A stretch of DNA of 64,000 bases from positions 78,409 to 142,408 of the forward strand of contig CACCKE010000001.1 of NCBI GenBank assembly GCA_902546615.1, given 5' to 3'. The notes below the pieces were generated by a model that ran no database searches, had not been told where the DNA came from, and saw only the letters and a list, made by a program, of their open reading frames with translations. The DNA is from an uncultured Pelagibacteraceae bacterium. Lineage in GTDB: Bacteria > Pseudomonadota > Alphaproteobacteria > Pelagibacterales > AG-422-B15. Of the stretch, positions 1 through 9,388 are shown in pieces (position 1 is the first letter of the stretch; every line of letters starts with the position of its first letter). Both the position numbers and the translations under genes were made by a program.

Positions 1-1488
1 AGTATCAGTTTCTCTGATAGCGTTCATACCCGTTTCTGGACATTTAGTATATTTCCATGTGGGATGACGATCTAGTGGATTTCCTGCAACAGATAGATCA
101 ATATCCTCAGGAAGTAATAGTGGTAACTGATCTTCTGGAACGGCAATTACTTTTCCATCTTCTCTATACATGATCGGAATTGGGCAACCCCAGTATCTCT
201 GTCTTGAAATACCCCAATCTCTCAATCTATAATTGATTGTTTGTTTACCTATCTTAAGAGCGTCAACCTTTGTTATTATTGTTTTTTTTGCTTCATCCAT
301 TGAAAGCCCATTCAAAAAATCTGAGTTAATTAATCTCCCATTGCCTACTATTGCATTTTTGTTATCAAATGGAGTTTGGTCCTCAGGATCAATCACTTGA
401 ATTATTTCTAAGTTATATTTAATTGCAAAATCTAGGTCTCTTTGATCGTGAGCAGGACATCCGTATATTGCTCCAGAGCCATAGTCCATTAAGATAAAGT
501 TGGCTATATATACTGGTAATAATTTATCTTTAATAAACGGGTGTTTAATGCTTAGTTTTGTAGGTATGCCTAATTTATCATTTTTTGCTATGGACTCTTC
601 ACTGATTTTTTGTGATCTCATTTCAAATACTTGATTTTCGATACTTTTTTCCTCCTTAATAAGTTCCTCTACAAGCGGGTGAAAAGGAGATAATGCACAA
701 AATGTTGCTCCAAAAATTGTATCTGGCCGAGTGGTAAATATTTTAATTTTTTTATTATTTAAGAGTGTTAAATCAGATGAGACCTCAAAATCAATTTCAC
801 AACCATAGGACTTTCCAATCCAGTTTTTTTGCATTGCCTTCACTTTTTCTGGCCAGCCATCCATTGAATCTAAGCTGTCCATAAGACTTTCAGCGTATTT
901 AGTAATTTTAAAAAACCACTGAGATAAGTTTTTTTGCTCAATATCCGCTCCTGAGCGCCACCCTTTACCGTCAATAACCTGTTCATTAGCTAGAACGGTA
1001 TTTTCTACGGGGTCCCAATTAACAAGAGATTCTTTTTTATAAATTAAATTGTCGTTATAAAATTTTAAAAATAATTTTTGCTGTTGGTGATAATAAATTT
1101 CATCACACGTAGCAAGTTCACGTGACCAATCAAGAGAGAGTCCCATTTGCTTTAATTGATTTTTCATTGTTGAAATATTTTCATACGTCCATGTTTTAGG
1201 TGAAGTGCTATTTTCAATAGCAGCATTCTCTGCAGGCAAGCCGAATGCATCCCATCCCATAGGATGCATTACATTAAAACCCATGGCTCGTTTAAATCTG
1301 GCAATAACATCCCCTAAAGTATAATTGCGAACATGTCCCATATGTATTTTACCTGATGGGTAAGGAAACATTTCTAAAATGTAATATTTCTCTTTGTCTT
1401 TAATTACTTTACTTTCAAAAAGTTTATTTTCAGACCAATACGACTGCCATTTTTTTTCAATTATTTTTGGATTATATTTTGCAGACAT
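1..1488 (-). CDS. leuS: Leucyl-tRNA synthetase, N-terminal part (gene runs off the left edge)
   Basis: Manual translation of the minus strand from ATG at 1488 gives MSAKYNPKIIEKKWQSYW...MFPYPSGKIHMGHVRNYTLGDVIARFKRAMGFNVMHPMGWDAFGLPAENAA, the class I synthetase HIGH region of LeuRS. Not in the ORF track because it is truncated. Confidence 0.95.
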   Translation of the reverse strand, partial: MSAKYNPKIIEKKWQSYWSENKLFESKVIKDKEKYYILEMFPYPSGKIHMGHVRNYTLGDVIARFKRAMGFNVMHPMGWDAFGLPAENAAIENSTSPKTWTYENISTMKNQLKQMGLSLDWSRELATCDEIYYHQQQKLFLKFYNDNLIYKKESLVNWDPVENTVLANEQVIDGKGWRSGADIEQKNLSQWFFKITKYAESLMDSLDSMDGWPEKVKAMQKNWIGKSYGCEIDFEVSSDLTLLNNKKIKIFTTRPDTIFGATFCALSPFHPLVEELIKEEKSIENQVFEMRSQKISEESIAKNDKLGIPTKLSIKHPFIKDKLLPVYIANFILMDYGSGAIYGCPAHDQRDLDFAIKYNLEIIQVIDPEDQTPFDNKNAIVGNGRLINSDFLNGLSMDEAKKTIITKVDALKIGKQTINYRLRDWGISRQRYWGCPIPIMYREDGKVIAVPEDQLPLLLPEDIDLSVAGNPLDRHPTWKYTKCPETGMNAIRETDT

Positions 1489-1506
1489 TAAAAGATTATC
1501 TATAGC

Positions 1507-2046
1507 CTAAAGCTCAGCAGCAATTTGTAGCTCTCGGGCAGAAGATAAAATACTTTCTTTAATCTTTAAACTTTGCGTATCATTTATGCCTTGATCTATC
1601 CATTGGCCTTCGTTTAAAGATTGACTGAACAAAGTAACAACCAAACTATTATCAGTCATCTCTTGGTCTACTACACGAATGTTAATTTTAATTCTACTTT
1701 GACCGTCATCAAGACTGTACCAGTCTGTTACTATTACCCCAGACATAGAGTCAACAGATAGAAGGGGCATGAAACTAATTTTATCGAGAGCAACCTTGAA
1801 GGTAATAGAGTCTAAACCATAGTCAGAGGATGAGCCCCCACCTAAAATATCTCCAAGAGAAAAGCCAGATTTTTCATCTAAGATGGTGCTACCCTCAGGA
1901 AGATTTATGTCTCTTTCTTCAACTTTTTTTGTCATAATCCTTTGTTTTTCAGTGGCATATTCCTCAGGATCATCAGACAATTGTTGCAATTGAGCGCAAG
2001 CTACAAAAGTTAGAATTGAAATCGATAAAATGAAGAGTTTTCTCAT
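1507..2046 (-). CDS. DUF3576 family lipoprotein
   Basis: Lipobox-like N-terminus (LTFVACAQ); DUF3576-like sequence directly downstream of leuS, as is common in alphaproteobacteria. Confidence 0.75.
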   Translation of the reverse strand: MRKLFILSISILTFVACAQLQQLSDDPEEYATEKQRIMTKKVEERDINLPEGSTILDEKSGFSLGDILGGGSSSDYGLDSITFKVALDKISFMPLLSVDSMSGVIVTDWYSLDDGQSRIKINIRVVDQEMTDNSLVVTLFSQSLNEGQWIDQGINDTQSLKIKESILSSARELQIAAEL

Positions 2047-2221
2047 GTCTTTTTGTGAAATCGATAAATATTACTTTTTATTAACTTAATATGATGAAAT
2101 AATCAATTTTTGTTATTTTTTCAATATATTCTGTCAGTTGCAAAAATATCACACATTGACAATTAAATGTGGTATTTAGGAAAATATCATTAATTAAAAG
2201 CACTTTTTTTGATAAAAGAAC

Positions 2222-2241
2222 CATAGTTAAATTTAACTATG
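2222..2241. promoter_or_regulatory. Perfect 20-bp palindrome CATAGTTAAATTTAACTATG upstream of the porin
   Basis: Read directly; 28 nt between its end and the porin ATG. Confidence 0.5.
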
Positions 2242-2269
2242 ATCAATTATCATATGAAAGGAAATTACT

Positions 2270-3151
2270 ATGAATAGATCAAAAATAATTGGAGCAACTG
2301 CTTTGGCTTCAGTAATGGCTGCTAGTGCGGCTCAAGCTGAAATGTCAATTGGCGGTTTGTTCGCTGGTTCAATTGATGATACTAGCGCAGACGTTGCTTC
2401 TACTTTCTCGACTAACTCCATATACGTTACATACAGTGACTCACTAGATAACGGTATGGGTGTTTCTTTAACAATGTCTTTGAACGGAACTTCTGGAACA
2501 ACTAACCTTGTAACAGATGTAAACATCGATACAGGTATGGGTACAATCGGTTTAGGTACTGGTCAAGACTCAGCTGTTGATGGCATGGACGGTTCTCCGG
2601 CATGTTTCTCACTTAATGCTTGTGGTTCAGCTTTAAATGCAAACTACAACGATGGTGACACTGCTAGTGGTAATTCAATTGCATACTCTAACTCGATGGG
2701 TGGCATTGACTTCAAAATAACTAGAGGTATGGAAAGTGCAACTACTAACCCTGTAATGTCTTATGCAGCTGGTATGTCACTTATGGGTGCAACAATTAAA
2801 GCTGGTGTATCATCAATTGATTACATAGCGCCTGCTACTGCAGACATTGACCCATCATTTGTAACTGTTGGTTACTCAATTGCTGGCCTTAACTTAGGTT
2901 ATGCATTGTACGACGGTGACAACGGTGGTGAAGAAACTCAAATGGGTGTAGGAACTTCTGCTATGGGCATGAATGTTGGTGTTACATTTGCTGACGCTGA
3001 CCTAGCTACAGATGTTGACTACATGAGAGTATCAATAGGTAAAGGTATGGGAGCTGCTTCTTTCGGTATAGATTATACTGAAACAGACGAAGCTGGCGGA
3101 ACAGCAAATGACTCTGATCATTGGAACTTTATGTATGTAGTTGGTTTCTAA
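2270..3151 (+). CDS. Porin (alphaproteobacterial Gram-negative porin type)
   Basis: Signal peptide (ATALASVMAASAAQA), repeated Gly/aromatic beta-strand pattern, C-terminal aromatic residue (MYVVGF). Confidence 0.85.
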   Translation: MNRSKIIGATALASVMAASAAQAEMSIGGLFAGSIDDTSADVASTFSTNSIYVTYSDSLDNGMGVSLTMSLNGTSGTTNLVTDVNIDTGMGTIGLGTGQDSAVDGMDGSPACFSLNACGSALNANYNDGDTASGNSIAYSNSMGGIDFKITRGMESATTNPVMSYAAGMSLMGATIKAGVSSIDYIAPATADIDPSFVTVGYSIAGLNLGYALYDGDNGGEETQMGVGTSAMGMNVGVTFADADLATDVDYMRVSIGKGMGAASFGIDYTETDEAGGTANDSDHWNFMYVVGF

Positions 3152-3177
3152 TAAATTGTTTATTAGATTTTAACTCG

Positions 3178-3211
3178 AAATGCCCTACATGAAAATGTAG
3201 GGCATTTTTTT
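3178..3211 (+). terminator. Rho-independent terminator of the porin gene
   Basis: AAATGCCCTACAT-GAAA-ATGTAGGGCATTT perfect 13-bp stem followed by a T run. Confidence 0.93.
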
Positions 3212-3865
3212 ATGAGTAATTACAAAAATTTTTTAGCTAATTTTGATAAATCTGCAAAGCTTGCTGGCAGAGACACCGAAGAAATTGAATTAATTGCTGT
3301 TAGTAAAAAAAAACCCGCACAAGATATACAAAATGTTATAAATGAGGGACACACGTCATTCGGTGAAAATCAAATTCAAGAAATAGAAGAAAAGTGGCCA
3401 AAATTAAAAAACTTACACCCAGATATCAAATTGCATTTCATAGGTGGTATTCAAAGTAGAAAAGTAGAGTCAATTCATAAAAATTGTGAGGTTATACATT
3501 CAATCGATAGAATGAAAATTGTGAAATTGTTTGCCGCACTCGAGAGATCTGAAGGTCTCAAGAGAAAATATTTTATTCAGATTAATACAGGTAATGAACC
3601 TCAGAAGTCGGGTGTTTTATTTAACGAAGCCGAACAGTTTATTATCGATTGTTTGTCAAATTATAAACTAGAGATTATCGGTTTAATGTGTTTGCCTCCT
3701 ATAGATGAAGATCCTAAAATTCACTTTCAAAAATTACGCGATTTAGGAAAAAAATTTTATCTCAACTCCCTGAGTATGGGCATGTCGGCAGACTACCAAG
3801 TTGCGCTTGAATGTGGTTCAACTCATATACGTATAGGTACTCAAATTTTTGGTGAGCGTAACTAA
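3212..3865 (+). CDS. YggS/PROSC family pyridoxal-phosphate homeostasis protein
   Basis: LIAVSKKKPAQDIQ, FGENQIQEIEEKW, HFIGGIQSRK, LMCLPP, MGMSADYQVALECGSTHIRIGTQIFGER motifs. Confidence 0.95.
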   Translation: MSNYKNFLANFDKSAKLAGRDTEEIELIAVSKKKPAQDIQNVINEGHTSFGENQIQEIEEKWPKLKNLHPDIKLHFIGGIQSRKVESIHKNCEVIHSIDRMKIVKLFAALERSEGLKRKYFIQINTGNEPQKSGVLFNEAEQFIIDCLSNYKLEIIGLMCLPPIDEDPKIHFQKLRDLGKKFYLNSLSMGMSADYQVALECGSTHIRIGTQIFGERN

Positions 3866-4356
3866 GTTTTAACTATTAATTTAGTATTACAATCTATTAG
3901 ATTTACTAATTTTAAAATATTTTTTTTCTCTATTGCAACGCAACCTTCTGTGCCCGCAAAATTTGACTTGCAAATATGTAAAAATATTGCACTCCCTTTA
4001 CCTGGCACAATTGGGTTGGTGTTATAATTTAAAACGCAAATGATATCGTAGAGATCATCATCTCTGAATAATTTCTCAGCACTTGAATCAAAAGGAAATT
4101 GAACATGTTGATTGTATAGTTTGCTTTTTGGATCATCACACCAACCATCATTTTCTCTAATGATCGCAAAAGGTATTTGGAAAATCATCTCACCTAATTT
4201 ATCTTTTCTATAATAAATTTTTTTAAATTTAAATTCACCGACAGGTGTTTTATGATCACCTTCAATTTTATTTGTTGTTAGACCTGCGCGGCCTATTGCA
4301 CAAGCAAATCGACCTAGATCAGAATGGAGATAATTATTTTGTACTAATAAATTCAC
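3862..4356 (-). CDS. YkuD-family L,D-transpeptidase catalytic domain protein (no obvious signal peptide)
   Basis: KTPVGEF and HICKSNFAGTEGCVAI, matching the His...Cys active-site signature of YkuD. Confidence 0.85.
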   Translation of the reverse strand: MNLLVQNNYLHSDLGRFACAIGRAGLTTNKIEGDHKTPVGEFKFKKIYYRKDKLGEMIFQIPFAIIRENDGWCDDPKSKLYNQHVQFPFDSSAEKLFRDDDLYDIICVLNYNTNPIVPGKGSAIFLHICKSNFAGTEGCVAIEKKNILKLVNLIDCNTKLIVKT

Positions 4357-4381
4357 AAGCTATATTATACTCATATAAAAA

Positions 4382-5041
4382 ATGGAAAAAAGAGTAATCC
4401 CAGTCACACTTAGAAATGACAAATTAAGGTCTATTATTTCTGAAATAATTGAGTCGAACAATATTTTTGGCAATTTAGAATTTCGACTTACTGACAAAAA
4501 TGATTTAAATAAAAATGATAAAAGTATATTAATTGCAGACAATCAATTTGTGGTGAAAGAATTATCCCATGCAATTAAATTTGATACAATTTTTATAATT
4601 AATTGTGATAGTGATGTGATAGAAACGGACAAACTAAACAGTAAGATCGTCTTGTTAAGTATACCGCTTCAATTCAGAGATTTTTATCAAAGAGTTTCAA
4701 GTACTTTAGATCAAATCAATTCACAAGCTGCACGAAAATTAAATTTTAATAGATTCACTTATGACCCAAGCATGAGAACTCTCTCTAACGATAATCTTTA
4801 TTTAAGATTTACTGAAAAAGAATCTCAAATTTTTAATAGCCTTTTAGATAACAGTAATATCTATATTTCTAAGAAAAACTTGTTAAAGATAGTATGGAGT
4901 TATAATGAAGATATAGACACGCATACTCTTGAAACTCATATATATTCCTTGAGAAAAAAAATTGAGAAAAATCTGTTAATTAAAGATCTGATTGTTTTTG
5001 AAGATAACAAAGGCTACTTTTTAAATAAAAAGTTATTGTAA
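4382..5041 (+). CDS. OmpR/PhoB-type winged-helix transcriptional regulator with divergent receiver-like N-terminus
   Basis: C-terminus (LRFTEKESQIFNSLLDNSNIYISKKNLLKIVWSYNEDIDTHTLETHIYSLRKKIEK...GYFL) matches the Trans_reg_C fold; no recognisable receiver phospho-acceptor pattern. Confidence 0.8.
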   Translation: MEKRVIPVTLRNDKLRSIISEIIESNNIFGNLEFRLTDKNDLNKNDKSILIADNQFVVKELSHAIKFDTIFIINCDSDVIETDKLNSKIVLLSIPLQFRDFYQRVSSTLDQINSQAARKLNFNRFTYDPSMRTLSNDNLYLRFTEKESQIFNSLLDNSNIYISKKNLLKIVWSYNEDIDTHTLETHIYSLRKKIEKNLLIKDLIVFEDNKGYFLNKKLL

Positions 5042-5042
5042 A

Positions 5043-6401
5043 TTAAACATTGAGCAATAAATGCTCTCGCTCCCATGCACTAATAACATTTTGATAAGCA
5101 TCATGTTCTGTTTGTTTAATTTCTGTAAAAAGAGTAACAAATTCCTTACCCAAAGTTTCAGATAATTCATTGCTCACTTTTAATCGTTTTAACGCATCAG
5201 GAAGATATTTAGGAATGTTATGTCGTCTTTCAAATGCATCTCCTGCAGTGGGTTTTTCTGGTTCTAATTTTTCTTTTAATCCCAGATACCCACAAGCAAG
5301 AGATGCTGCAAGAGCAAGATATGGATTTGTATCGGCACCAGGTATTCTATTTTCTATTCTTCTTGAATCAGGTGATGATGTGGGCACCCTAAAAGCAACA
5401 GTTCTATTTTCGATACCCCAGTGGGTATTAATTGGAGCTGAGGCATCAATGACGAATCGTCTGTATGAATTAACATAGGGAGCAAATAATAGCATTGCAT
5501 CTGGTAAATATGTCTGGAGACCTCCTATATAATGCAAAAATTCTTTTGAATTATTTCCTTCTTGATCACTAAAAAGATTTTTATTTGTTTTTGTTGAAAC
5601 AAGATTTTGGTGAATATGCATTGAACTTCCAGGCTGACCCTGATACGGCTTTGCCATAAATGTTGCGTGTATACCATGCTTTAATGCAACTTGTCTGACT
5701 GCTCTTTTAAACATGAACGCTTGATCTGCAAGCGCTAGAGGATCACCATGATTTAGATTTATTTCTATTTGAGAGGGACCAGACTCATGCACAAGTGTAT
5801 CCACCCCTATCTCCATTAGCTCACAATAATCGTAAACATCATCTGTCAGAGCATCAAACTCATTGACGGCATCTATTCCAAAGACACGGCTGCCTGTTTC
5901 TCTTCGACCAGACTTTCCAACTGGTGTTTTTAGAGGTAAATCAGGATCAAGATTTTGCTCACATAAATAAAACTCTAATTCAGGTGCAACGATTGCTTTT
6001 AAATTTTCCTCTTTTAATAACTCAATAATTCTAATTAAAACCTGGCGCGGTGCGATTTCTGATGCTTCACCGGTGCCATATTTAAGATCACAAATAATTT
6101 GTGCTGTTGGTTCTTTGTTCCAAGGAATTTTTCTTAAGGTTGAAAGTTCAGGAGACATAAATAAATCTTCTTCGACATAATCAATCACTTCACTCTCATA
6201 AACCCATTTACCAGAAACTGTTTGACCAAAAACCGAATCAGCGAGTTTGAGACTCTGGTCTTCTAAAGATTTTAAAAATCTTTGCACAGGAAGAATTTTC
6301 CCCTTTGATGATCCAGCCATATCAGGAAAAATACATTCTACTTCAGATATTTTGTTTGACTCAAGCCATTGCTTAAGTTCACTGTTTGAACTAACCGTCA
6401 T
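5043..6401 (-). CDS. Glutamine synthetase family protein (gamma-glutamylputrescine synthetase-like)
   Basis: APELEFYL, HESGPSQIEINL, FMAKPYQGQPGSSMHIHQ, NRIPGADTNPYLALAASLACG motifs. Confidence 0.9.
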   Translation of the reverse strand: MTVSSNSELKQWLESNKISEVECIFPDMAGSSKGKILPVQRFLKSLEDQSLKLADSVFGQTVSGKWVYESEVIDYVEEDLFMSPELSTLRKIPWNKEPTAQIICDLKYGTGEASEIAPRQVLIRIIELLKEENLKAIVAPELEFYLCEQNLDPDLPLKTPVGKSGRRETGSRVFGIDAVNEFDALTDDVYDYCELMEIGVDTLVHESGPSQIEINLNHGDPLALADQAFMFKRAVRQVALKHGIHATFMAKPYQGQPGSSMHIHQNLVSTKTNKNLFSDQEGNNSKEFLHYIGGLQTYLPDAMLLFAPYVNSYRRFVIDASAPINTHWGIENRTVAFRVPTSSPDSRRIENRIPGADTNPYLALAASLACGYLGLKEKLEPEKPTAGDAFERRHNIPKYLPDALKRLKVSNELSETLGKEFVTLFTEIKQTEHDAYQNVISAWEREHLLLNV

Positions 6402-6436
6402 TGCTATTGAAATATTTAATAAAACCTGCCTGTGGT

Positions 6437-7006
6437 TTAGTTATATTTAACCACGAATAATTTCTGGCTTATAAATATATTTTTTTTTATTTTTGTAAAC
6501 TTAAAAACAGTTTTATTGCGATATTCATCATAAATTTCCCATTTTTTGAGATCTAAAGACTGTTGATCAAATACAAATTTGATTTGATTATCAGACTTGT
6601 CGTTTTTGACTTTAAGCATCAGATGATAAAAATTATTTTCATCTGTCAGCGATAGGATATCGAATTCGTTCTCTATTAGGATATCTTCTGATAAAAGTTT
6701 TTTCAAAATACTGTCACCAATAGGAAAACTGTCAATTTGATAACCTTCCTTATCTACCACTACCATCAAACTTTTATTAGTGATGATATCTTCTTCTCTA
6801 CCATCATATATAAACTTTGATTTATAAGGCTTTAAAAAAAAAAATTGTCCATTAAAAACATTTCCCTCTTGATCAATTTGTTCAAATTGACCTGACATTG
6901 ATTTTATTTTATTCCAATGATCTTCTATGCCCGTAATAATTGGATTAGATGAAGAATTATTGACAACAAAAAAAAATAGGAAAATGATTAAAATGAATGA
7001 CTTCAT
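6437..7006 (-). CDS. lolA: Outer-membrane lipoprotein carrier protein LolA
   Basis: Signal peptide plus MSGQFEQIDQEGNVFNGQFFFLKPYKSKFIYDG; adjacent to ftsK as is typical. Confidence 0.85.
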   Translation of the reverse strand: MKSFILIIFLFFFVVNNSSSNPIITGIEDHWNKIKSMSGQFEQIDQEGNVFNGQFFFLKPYKSKFIYDGREEDIITNKSLMVVVDKEGYQIDSFPIGDSILKKLLSEDILIENEFDILSLTDENNFYHLMLKVKNDKSDNQIKFVFDQQSLDLKKWEIYDEYRNKTVFKFTKIKKNIFISQKLFVVKYN

Positions 7007-9282
7007 GAGGAATTAAATTTATCAAAATTAATTTCTCTCTTACCCACATGATTTGCGGCACTTATATATCCACTTTCTTCAAGCTGATCCATTATTCTTG
7101 CTGCACGATTATATCCAATTTGTAGTTTTCTCTGCAAAAGGCTCGTAGAAGCTTTACCTTCTTTTTTTATAATATCCAGAGAGTCTTGAAGTAGATTATC
7201 GTGATCACCATCAGAGACAATTCCAAGATCATTATCGATTTCTTCTTCTTTTAATATTTCTTCGTCATACTCAGGGTTACCTTGTTTTTGAAGTGCACGA
7301 ACAATATTCTCGATCTCTTGATCTGATATAAACGGACCATGTATTCTTGATGTAATTCCGCCGGCAGTCATCATTAACATGTCGCCTTTGCCCAATAGTC
7401 TCTCAGCTCCCTCATCACCGAGAATGGTGCGACTATCAAACTTTGAGCTTACCTGAAAACTAATTCTGCTTGGGAAATTAGCTTTAATAGTACCTGTAAT
7501 CACATCAACACTTGGTCTTTGAGTAGCCATAATTAAATGAATACCTGCAGCTCTTGCCATTTGTGATAGTCTTTGAATTGCGTGCTCAATTTCCTTTCCT
7601 GCAACCATCATCAAGTCGGCCATTTCATCAACAACAACAACAATGAAAGGCATTTTTTTATTTTCGATTTCAATTTGTGTAGTTGTTGGCTGTCCAGTTT
7701 CTGGGTTTATTCCAGATGGGATTGATCTCACTATCTTTTCTGAGTTTTTGATAGCTTCAGCTATTCTCTGATTATAATTTTCAATATTTCTAACACCTAA
7801 TAAGGACATTTTTTTGTATCGAGACTCCATTTCTCTCACGACCCATTTAAGTGCAACAATTGCTTTTTTTGGATCAGTCACAACTGGAGTGATTAGATGA
7901 GGAACACCTTCATATACTGACAATTCAAGCATTTTTGGATCAATTAATATGAATTTGCAGTCCTCAGGAGAATGTTTGTAAAGGATTGAAGTAATCATTA
8001 CATTTATTCCCACAGATTTTCCAGAACCTGTTGTCCCAGCAATAAGAAGGTGAGGCATATTTTCTAAATTAGCAAATTTAGCATTGCCACTTATATCTTT
8101 ACCAAGAGCTAAAATTAAATTTTTTTCATTATTTACAAATTGTTCATTTTTAAAAAGCTCACTCAGATAAACAGGATTCTTAATAGTATTTGGTATTTCG
8201 ATCCCAATGACATTTTTGCCTGGAATAATTGCCACACGAGCTGACATTGCACTCATATTTCTTGCTATATCATCCGATAACGAAATTATTTTTGAGGCCT
8301 TAATTCCTGGTGCAGGCTGTAGTTCATACATGGTGACTATTGGACCTGGTGAAACTGCAATAATTTCACCATCAATCTTAAAATCAGTCAAAACATTTTT
8401 TAGCTTTTCAGCGTTTATTTTAAGTTCATCATGATCAATGGCATTATCTTTATTTAATTCGGGTTTAGATAAAAAATTTATATCTGGCGCTTTATATGAT
8501 TCTACATCGAAGATTATTTCGTCTTGCTGACTCACGGTTTCATCATGTGCTACTTCATTACCATAAGTTGAAACCGGTTCATTTTTTAATGATTCGAAAT
8601 CAATTTTAGGCTCAAGGTTTTTATTGTTGAAAGTGCTCTCGGATGAAATTTTTTGAATCGGATTTTTAAAGAGATTTGCATTAACCAGGCTCACTATTTT
8701 TCCAACATAAACAACTAAGATTTTTATCAATTGAGATACAACTTTTAAAAACTTGTTCCACTCATTTAAATTTAAACCCATTGTGAAGTAAAATGACGTT
8801 AGAAAAAAAATAAAAATGATTGTGACGAATAAATAATTCAAATAAACGCTAGTCAGTAAATTAGTTTCATTGACAAACATCAGTGATTGGGTCGCAATAA
8901 ATCCATTTGATATCGGTATGCCTACCGCTTCAAAAAAAAGAGCAAGTAAATAAATTGTGATCGGTAATAATAAAAAATTAAGTGCAAACAGTTCTAAGTT
9001 TTTAGAAAAAAAAAGTTTGTACGCCCAGCTGATCAGTACAATGCAGATGAGAAAGCTGCTATATCCAAAAAATTGTATTAGTACTTCGGATATGTTTGCT
9101 CCAATATATCCACCGATATTTTTTACCTCATAGTTGTTTAGATTTAGAATACTAGGGTCAAAAGCTGAATAACTTACTATTGATATGAGTATAAATGCGC
9201 TTAGTAATATTGATGCAACACCGCTTATTTCAAGTAACCGATTGAATAAAAAAAGTTTAATGGAGTCAGGTAAAAGCTTCAT
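7003..9282 (-). CDS. ftsK: DNA translocase FtsK
   Basis: N-terminal membrane segments, GTTGSGKSVGIN Walker A, FILIDPKMLELSVYEGVPHL, VVVDEMADLMM, MATQRPSVDVITG, C-terminal gamma domain. Confidence 0.97.
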   Translation of the reverse strand: MKLLPDSIKLFLFNRLLEISGVASILLSAFILISIVSYSAFDPSILNLNNYEVKNIGGYIGANISEVLIQFFGYSSFLICIVLISWAYKLFFSKNLELFALNFLLLPITIYLLALFFEAVGIPISNGFIATQSLMFVNETNLLTSVYLNYLFVTIIFIFFLTSFYFTMGLNLNEWNKFLKVVSQLIKILVVYVGKIVSLVNANLFKNPIQKISSESTFNNKNLEPKIDFESLKNEPVSTYGNEVAHDETVSQQDEIIFDVESYKAPDINFLSKPELNKDNAIDHDELKINAEKLKNVLTDFKIDGEIIAVSPGPIVTMYELQPAPGIKASKIISLSDDIARNMSAMSARVAIIPGKNVIGIEIPNTIKNPVYLSELFKNEQFVNNEKNLILALGKDISGNAKFANLENMPHLLIAGTTGSGKSVGINVMITSILYKHSPEDCKFILIDPKMLELSVYEGVPHLITPVVTDPKKAIVALKWVVREMESRYKKMSLLGVRNIENYNQRIAEAIKNSEKIVRSIPSGINPETGQPTTTQIEIENKKMPFIVVVVDEMADLMMVAGKEIEHAIQRLSQMARAAGIHLIMATQRPSVDVITGTIKANFPSRISFQVSSKFDSRTILGDEGAERLLGKGDMLMMTAGGITSRIHGPFISDQEIENIVRALQKQGNPEYDEEILKEEEIDNDLGIVSDGDHDNLLQDSLDIIKKEGKASTSLLQRKLQIGYNRAARIMDQLEESGYISAANHVGKREINFDKFNSS

Positions 9283-9388
9283 TATTTAACAAATAAAATA
9301 AAAATATTGAGATTCTATTAGTATTTGATTCATCTTGTTATTATATAGTTTCTTAAACAATTAACTGACTAAATTATTCAAATAATAA

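Noticed and set aside
2151-2200. TTGACA at 2156-2161 as a porin -35 box
   Set aside because: No convincing -10 hexamer at 16-18 nt spacing; the AT-rich context makes chance matches likely.
2332-2526. Antisense ORF inside the porin
   Set aside because: Fully inside a convincing porin CDS with no independent support.
5170-6450. Plus-strand ORFs opposite the glutamine synthetase-like gene (5170-5478, 6247-6450)
   Set aside because: Opposite strand of a well-conserved enzyme; no motif or SD support.
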